Positions 13,116 through 17,212 of a stretch of DNA of 17,212 nucleotides are shown here, piece after piece. Under the pieces are notes generated by a model that saw nothing but the letters and a program-made list of their open reading frames with translations, was not told the DNA's origin and did no database searches. Location of the stretch: contig DAHWJX010000081.1 in assembly GCA_027343965.1 (NCBI GenBank), positions 1 through 17,212 on the forward strand. Direction: 5' to 3'. The first letter of the stretch is position 1, and the number at the start of each line of letters is the position of its first letter. This DNA comes from JAKACU01 sp021821185 (GTDB lineage Bacteria; Bacillota; Bacilli; Alicyclobacillales; SLC66). Made by a program: the position numbers and the translations under genes.

Positions 13116-13277
13116 ATGGAAGACCTCATCACACATACAGAACAAAAGGGTATACATGGCCAGCTAGTTGCACGTTGTTTCGTATGCCGCGTCCATGCGC
13201 AATCTCACGTGGAGACACCTATACGAGCCCTACAAGTGGAAGAAATGCGCATAGCCATTGTGACATTGAAGAGGTGA
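13116..13277 (+). CDS. Small Cys/His-containing protein, frame uncertain
   Basis: The 217 bases between two structural genes hold one small gene whose frame is ambiguous. ATG 13116 (GGAGG at 13108-13112, a short 3-base spacer) gives 53 residues with CFVCRVH and a natural-looking helix after it, ending TGA 13275-13277. In the neighbouring frame, GTG 13061 overlaps the previous stop (GTGA), follows AAGGAAG, and begins MRVLMCITHGVELLITEANG; that frame runs to TGA 13283-13285 but looks unnatural after its midpoint. Joining the first half of one to the second half of the other would yield a neat zinc-finger-like protein (C-x2-H, then C-x2-C), so a frameshift near the AAAAGGG at about 13144-13150 is possible. 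Confidence 0.4.
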   Translation: MEDLITHTEQKGIHGQLVARCFVCRVHAQSHVETPIRALQVEEMRIAIVTLKR

Positions 13278-13281
13278 GCTT

Positions 13282-14340
13282 ATGAGCGGATTTGGCATCG
13301 GGAATTTGACGCAAGCACTTGCGCGTCATACGAGAGATGTTGCGCAAGATAACTGGCAAGTGGGAAACAATGCAACGACGACAAGTATTCCTGTGCAATC
13401 ACGAAATCCAGCGGGAAAAGCTGTGGATGTAACTGGACAAGCAGCAAATGAACTTGTCGGATCAATCATCGAATTTAATTCAGGCGCTAATCAAGAATCA
13501 AGCAGGCAGATTGTCGGAGTATCTTCTACAGGTACACTAACTCTTGATTCGGCACTGGGAGTAGCGCCAGCGCAGGGAGATTTATTTACTATCTTAAAAA
13601 CAATCTCCTTGAACGTATCAACGAGCGAGAACTTATCGCAAATAGGCGCAACAAACGTTCCTGTAACTTCTGCCACAGCAAACGTGCCTGCTTTACCTGC
13701 GATGAGCGTTGATCTAGGGCTTTACCCAACAGGGAATACAGGAGCTATTTCAGCTACGAATACAGCCACAGGCTTCACTATATCGCTCGGTTCCCTTGCT
13801 GGTTATGTCGGTAGTCTTTTCGATGTGAAGGCGATTAGTGTAGCTATCAACAATTCAGGAACGGCTGAAACGATCACATCTATGCAGCTGGTACTTAGTG
13901 ATACCGTTGGAGGAGTAGCTGTCAGCACAACATTTAATGGTCCGCCATTGATGTCTGTCGCAAGTGGAACAACCTATCAGTGGCGTTTTGCAATGGAACA
14001 TGGGCAACCACATCCTGTGCCATTTCAGAATATGAGTCTTGTTATTACTTTTTCAACCGCACCAACCGCAGGAGAAGTATACGCCTTGGCGATTGTTCAA
14101 GGAGCGGGAGCTGCGCCGATTTCAGAGAGCAGGATTCAAACAGAAGTCATCAACGACACGATCAATTCAGGAGAAGTGAGATTCATCAGCAGTGGAGAAG
14201 AAGTAGCTTTCTACAACCTAACTTTAGGCGGAGTGGAAAGAGTGGAGGGCGTTCTTGTCACGCAAAACCTGACGATCGAAGATGGAGCGACACTTATATT
14301 GGCTGATGGTGGGACGATCAAAACAGGAGCTTTTAACTAG
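13282..14340 (+). CDS. Putative virion fibre or shell protein
   Basis: A 352-residue protein from ATG 13282 with AGAGGTGA (about 13270-13277) upstream. It begins with a short helix (GFGIGNLTQALARHTRD) and then is nearly all beta: a domain near residues 30-110 with the DVTGQAANELVGSIIEFNSG and GTLTLDSALGVAPAQGDLF pattern often seen in phage adaptor or fibre N-terminal regions, a central beta-sandwich near 145-275 (VKAISVAINNSG, TSMQLVLSDTVGG, YQWRFAMEHGQP, MSLVITFSTAP, EVYALAIVQG), and a C-terminal repeat-like segment (RVEGVLVTQNLTIEDGATLI, then ADGGTIKTG). Likely surface-exposed on the particle. No catalytic or membrane segment. It lies directly before the fibre-like and spike genes. Confidence 0.6.
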   Translation: MSGFGIGNLTQALARHTRDVAQDNWQVGNNATTTSIPVQSRNPAGKAVDVTGQAANELVGSIIEFNSGANQESSRQIVGVSSTGTLTLDSALGVAPAQGDLFTILKTISLNVSTSENLSQIGATNVPVTSATANVPALPAMSVDLGLYPTGNTGAISATNTATGFTISLGSLAGYVGSLFDVKAISVAINNSGTAETITSMQLVLSDTVGGVAVSTTFNGPPLMSVASGTTYQWRFAMEHGQPHPVPFQNMSLVITFSTAPTAGEVYALAIVQGAGAAPISESRIQTEVINDTINSGEVRFISSGEEVAFYNLTLGGVERVEGVLVTQNLTIEDGATLILADGGTIKTGAFN

Positions 14341-14352
14341 GAGGGAATAAAC

Positions 14353-14874
14353 ATGCCAGCAATCATTGAGCTGATTCCTAATGTGGCACAAATCGTAACG
14401 GACAAAACGGCTGGAACCGTAACGATTCAAACGTGGAATAGCACATCATCCGTATGGGACACACAATTCACAGTAGCGACCGCAACAGGAGATATTACGA
14501 TGGCAGCCACCGTTACAGCCAGTGGAGCTTTTTCTGCCTCGGCAGGGGCTACCATTACAGGAACTATGGCATCAAGCGGACCAGTAAACTACACAACGGG
14601 CGCAACTAGTATCGCAGGAACAACAGCAGGAACAATCTACTGGACAGCGCCATTGCAAGGCGCAGGATACAAGAAAGTAGCCGTATTTCTCGACGCATAC
14701 GAGAACGACACCACGACAGCACAGACCATCACATTTCCCGCGGCCTTCACATATACACCAAACATCTACAATCCAGGAGCCGTACCAGGTGTTACAACTA
14801 CGACAACGACACTTAGCATTGATCCGGACACAACGACAGCTTATACAAATTGGATCATCGTCGAAGGATTCTAG
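14353..14874 (+). CDS. Thr-rich fibre-like protein
   Basis: A 173-residue protein from ATG 14353, 6-7 bases after GGAGGG. It is exceptionally rich in Thr and Ala, built of short strand-like repeats (TDKTAGTVTIQTWNSTSS, then ATGDITMAATVTASGAFSAS, GATITGTMASSG), typical of phage tail-fibre or spike shafts with a GDIT-type repeat, and ends in a beta domain (GYKKVAVFLDAYEN, AQTITFPAAFTYTP, WIIVEGF). Its ending resembles that of the following spike protein (NATVIEG), suggesting a shared C-terminal tip, though the resemblance is short. A host-recognition fibre is the best reading. Confidence 0.6.
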   Translation: MPAIIELIPNVAQIVTDKTAGTVTIQTWNSTSSVWDTQFTVATATGDITMAATVTASGAFSASAGATITGTMASSGPVNYTTGATSIAGTTAGTIYWTAPLQGAGYKKVAVFLDAYENDTTTAQTITFPAAFTYTPNIYNPGAVPGVTTTTTTLSIDPDTTTAYTNWIIVEGF

Positions 14875-14884
14875 GATGTTGCTG

Positions 14885-14911
14885 TGGGCTAGTTTACCTG
14901 TGACTAGCCCA
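14885..14911 (+). other. Perfect 9-bp inverted repeat between fibre and spike genes
   Basis: TGGGCTAGT (14885-14893) and ACTAGCCCA (14903-14911) form a perfect stem around a 9-base loop. The following bases are ATCATCACAC, so there is no U tract. It may be a weak terminator, an RNA-processing or stability element, or a recombination point between receptor-binding genes. Confidence 0.5.
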
Positions 14912-14938
14912 ATCATCACACTAAAGGAGAGATGAGCT

Positions 14939-16147
14939 ATGGCGATGGGCAAACGCATCAGCGGACAAGCGGGGTATGATGTATGGAAACAGCAGTATGG
15001 TGTCGTGAACGTGAAGGATTTCGGAGCTTTAGGTGATGGCTCTCAAGATGATACATTGGCGATCCAAATGGCTCTTTCTTCAATCCCTACCGGTGGTATA
15101 TTATTTTTTCCTATTGGTTTTTACGTTATTACTAAAAATGTTTGGGTTCCTAGTGGAGTTCGGGTGTTAGGGTCTTCTTTTGGATCAACTCAAGCTCTAC
15201 CAGCAAAAAATAGCGTTATAAGAGTGGATAATGGATCGTTTATTCTACAGGGCGATTACAGTAGTATAGACGGTATCCAGATAGACGGTTCGGCAAACAT
15301 TGGATCTTCCCCTGCTTTTCAAGTATCTGGAGGTCATTGCTCTATTGGCAACTTATATGTATGGGGTAATTTTGTATCGCCTGGTGTTTACTTAGGATCT
15401 GCTGGGAACGTTATTGCGAATTTAACCATCAACAACTTAATCGTAGAGCAAGGTTATCCAGGAATTACTCTAAATGCAACTCAGAGCACCATAACATTTA
15501 TGGAAAGTATTTCCGCATACGAGGTTGGTGTTCGCATTCTTCTCGATAACAATTCTATAAATCACTTGCAGATCACAAACATGAAAAGCGAGACCGGAAC
15601 TCCAATACTTCTCCAAATCGGTACAAGTGAAAGCACGCAGGCATATGGGAATACAATCCTTTATACTGACTTATCTTGCGACACTGCATCTACTGCTATT
15701 GAAGTGAATTATCCGATCGACATCTCAAATGGCCAAGATCCCAACATGATGTTTCAAGTACATGTTGAAGGATCGGGAAGCATCGTTCACAACAATGGAA
15801 GTTATGGTTCTTTGGTGGCAAGAGTAAGCTCGGGTAAACTCGGCGCTTCGCTCGCCATTTCCCCCCCCGCATCGCCTCTTGTGTCGGGAACTGTTTACCA
15901 AAATACAAACACAATGCCCATTGCTATCTACCAACCAGCCTACGCGACAACGGCAGGAACAGCGGGTAATATTGCGGTTGCGCTTGGAGCCACGAATACC
16001 CCAAGTGCGATTTATACGAAGTTCATCTCTGGTGGTAGTAGTTCAACCGCCACCGTACCATGTAATTTGACTGTTCCTCCAGGATGGTGGTATTCATTTA
16101 CGACGACTGGAGCGACATTGGCTAATGCGACAGTAATAGAAGGATAA
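14939..16147 (+). CDS. Pectate-lyase-fold tailspike / receptor-binding protein
   Basis: A 402-residue protein from ATG 14939, 7 bases after AAGGAGAG (14924-14931). Residues about 22-75 carry the classical N-terminus of the right-handed beta-helix spike family (Pectate_lyase_3): VNVKDFGALGDGSQDDTLAI, then GGILFFPIGFYVITKNVWVPSGV. Repeating beta-helix rungs with Gly/Asn turns continue to about residue 300. A separate C-terminal beta domain (from about 310; SGTVYQNTNTMPIAIYQPAY ... WYSFTTTGATL) probably forms the trimer tip. Such proteins bind or cut host surface polysaccharide. A run of eight C at 15861-15868 lies exactly between the two domains. It is the last + strand gene and converges with the membrane gene 8 bases downstream. 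Confidence 0.85.
   Translation: MAMGKRISGQAGYDVWKQQYGVVNVKDFGALGDGSQDDTLAIQMALSSIPTGGILFFPIGFYVITKNVWVPSGVRVLGSSFGSTQALPAKNSVIRVDNGSFILQGDYSSIDGIQIDGSANIGSSPAFQVSGGHCSIGNLYVWGNFVSPGVYLGSAGNVIANLTINNLIVEQGYPGITLNATQSTITFMESISAYEVGVRILLDNNSINHLQITNMKSETGTPILLQIGTSESTQAYGNTILYTDLSCDTASTAIEVNYPIDISNGQDPNMMFQVHVEGSGSIVHNNGSYGSLVARVSSGKLGASLAISPPASPLVSGTVYQNTNTMPIAIYQPAYATTAGTAGNIAVALGATNTPSAIYTKFISGGSSSTATVPCNLTVPPGWWYSFTTTGATLANATVIEG
15861..15868 (+). repeat. Poly-C tract (8 bases) in the spike gene
   Basis: Eight consecutive C residues encode part of SPP (codons about 307-309) at the junction of the beta-helix and the C-terminal domain. Gain or loss of one C would shift the frame and remove the C-terminal domain while leaving the beta-helix. 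Confidence 0.8.
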
Positions 16148-16155
16148 TGCTATAA

Positions 16156-17212
16156 TTATTTACTCAAATGTGCCCCTTGTAGCGTCATAACAAGCGATAC
16201 CCGCGCATTGGCGTGTGACGTTCCGTAGGAAACGCTGCCTCCTGCATCAATTAAAGGCAATAACCACTGTGGTGATAGCGTCCATTCGACGAGAGGGATA
16301 TTCCCACTCAGGTTAATCGACACTGGCGTCCTTTGAGCGGCTTTCGCGGCTTCGATTTGCAGTACTGAAAAATATGCCTCTCCAGCCAAAACCCTTATGC
16401 CATGAACTTGATTATCTCCCTGCGGACCATAAATAGCGGCGAAATTAAGCGAAAGAATAGCCATGGATAGAGGTATGGCGATAGATTTTCGCAATGGCAC
16501 CGCTTGAAACATATGTCCAATCGCCAAAGACAAGCCGATCAATGGTATAGAAAGATTATAATACGACCAATCATTTGAAAACGGCAGAACAGGAAGAAGG
16601 GCAACAATAAACCACGACAATCCAAGCGCCACGCCATTTGCAGAATCCTTGATGCGTAGGGTGAAAAATACGAGAAGCGCAATTCCACTAAGAATATATA
16701 TGGTTAGCGCTAAAATGCTGGTATAATGCCACAATTCAGATGACCCAAGTGCATTATAGAATGTCGGAGTAATTCCAATCGAATCCACGGCAGATAACCA
16801 GGTGAGATGAAACCATTTGGATATCGAAAAAACTGTAGAGAATGCGCCTGCTGTGTGCAGCCCGGCAATAAAAACCCTAAAAATAATGTAAATGAAAAGT
16901 TCGATCCACAACACTCTCGTTTTAAACAGTGTATCGATGATGCTTTTACGACGGATCAGCACATAGTAGAGGGCTACCATAGCGGGCACGGTAATAGTCG
17001 TCTCGTTAGACATCAGACAGAGAGCAAAGAATATATATGATAGCCTATTTCGATCTTTTGCAACAGAATAGAGAACGAGAGCGGCGAGAAGTGTTGCGCC
17101 CGTTTCAGAAAACGCAGAAGCCCATGCTAATGAGGCATAATGCGTATTGGAGAACGCAAATATTGCTGTGCTGACTAATGCAATGGAGCGAGAATAAAAG
17201 ATGAACATGAAT
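16156..17212 (-). CDS. GT-C-type membrane glycosyltransferase-like protein (N-terminus outside window)
   Basis: The frame is open to the right edge, so the true start is probably outside; at least 350 residues are visible. It has about eight or more hydrophobic helices followed by a roughly 90-residue soluble C-terminal domain (NQVHGIRVLAGEAYFSVLQI onward). The visible N-terminal part (AIFAFSNTHYASLAWASAFS, then LLAALVLYS ... ALCLMSNETTITVPAMVALY) follows the pattern of TMTC/DUF1736-like and PMT-related enzymes, where a helix-loop HxxxxAWxSxxx is followed by a K/N-E-T motif. Such enzymes transfer sugars from polyprenol-phosphate outside the cytoplasm. The catalytic acidic loop would be in the missing part. 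It converges with the spike gene with 8 bases between stops; host flank and viral accessory gene are both possible. Confidence 0.55.
   Translation of the reverse strand, partial: FMFIFYSRSIALVSTAIFAFSNTHYASLAWASAFSETGATLLAALVLYSVAKDRNRLSYIFFALCLMSNETTITVPAMVALYYVLIRRKSIIDTLFKTRVLWIELFIYIIFRVFIAGLHTAGAFSTVFSISKWFHLTWLSAVDSIGITPTFYNALGSSELWHYTSILALTIYILSGIALLVFFTLRIKDSANGVALGLSWFIVALLPVLPFSNDWSYYNLSIPLIGLSLAIGHMFQAVPLRKSIAIPLSMAILSLNFAAIYGPQGDNQVHGIRVLAGEAYFSVLQIEAAKAAQRTPVSINLSGNIPLVEWTLSPQWLLPLIDAGGSVSYGTSHANARVSLVMTLQGAHLSK

Noticed and set aside
13980..14306. 108-aa + strand frame inside the 352-aa structural gene
   Set aside because: Arg/Ser-rich low-complexity translation typical of an off-frame reading, with no ribosome-binding site.
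14572..14958. Long - strand Cys/Arg-rich frame opposite the fibre gene
   Set aside because: Shadow of the Thr-rich coding strand; no ribosome-binding site and an improbable composition.
14353..16147. Shared C-terminal domain between the fibre and spike proteins
   Set aside because: The likeness is limited to the last few residues (IVEGF and VIEG) and general Thr richness; not enough for a homology claim.
16149..16156. TATAAT-like -10 box between the convergent genes
   Set aside because: No -35 partner at a usable distance on the + strand, and it would drive antisense RNA into the glycosyltransferase-like gene; probably chance AT richness between stops.

Overview
The window looks like about 16 kb of a bacteriophage or phage-like element of a low-to-moderate GC Gram-positive bacterium (Bacillota-like). 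The ribosome-binding sites are strong AGGAGG types, GTG and TTG starts are frequent, and genes are packed with ATGA/GTGA overlaps. Everything from 1 to 16147 is on the + strand; one membrane-protein gene on the - strand enters from the right end. No rRNA, tRNA, CRISPR array, integrase or transposase is visible. No protein here shows a Walker A P-loop, so the element's replicase and packaging ATPase must lie elsewhere.

Region 1 (1-3936) is an early/accessory module of small, tightly overlapping genes. Most are unrecognised, but it contains a RusA-type Holliday-junction resolvase, a PD-(D/E)XK nuclease-like protein and a winged-helix protein. Three very small reading frames (58, 32 and 26 aa) fill the gaps between larger genes; the 32- and 26-aa ones are single membrane helices. 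The module ends in a clear intrinsic terminator (3913-3946).

Region 2 (3947-6026) begins with a 195-bp regulatory stretch: a promoter-like motif and an array of helically phased CTGTAG half-sites. Three overlapping genes follow: a C2H2-like zinc-binding protein, a long coiled-coil protein with a C-terminal zinc ribbon, and a small helical protein.

Region 3 (6027-9930) is a dense cluster of small membrane proteins. Several share one plan: a short N-terminus, a glycine-rich (glycine-zipper-like) helix, Lys/Arg just after it, and then a polar, often Ser/Thr-rich tail. Region 4 (9957-16147) holds beta-rich, Thr/Ser/Gly/Ala-rich proteins that look like virion components: a 398-aa candidate major structural protein, a 97-aa protein, 316-, 189-, 352- and 173-aa beta-sandwich or fibre-like proteins, and a 402-aa pectate-lyase-fold spike.

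The most striking regulatory signal is a 12-bp motif, TA[C/G]TTTCTGCA[C/T]. It occurs four times, each time at the head of a gene block, and each copy is followed exactly 15 bases later by a -10-like hexamer. I infer a virus-specific promoter class dividing the virion genes into four transcription units starting near 3990, 6060, 6825 and 9487.

Taken together, the many small glycine-zipper membrane proteins beside beta-rich capsid-like proteins, with no terminase, portal, HK97-type capsid, tape measure or tail tube in about 12 kb of late genes, suggest a tailless, internal-membrane virus of a new or poorly described type. This is an inference and depends on structure prediction and on finding a packaging ATPase in the flanks. 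The - strand gene at the right end resembles the GT-C family of polyprenol-dependent membrane glycosyltransferases and may be host DNA or a viral accessory gene.
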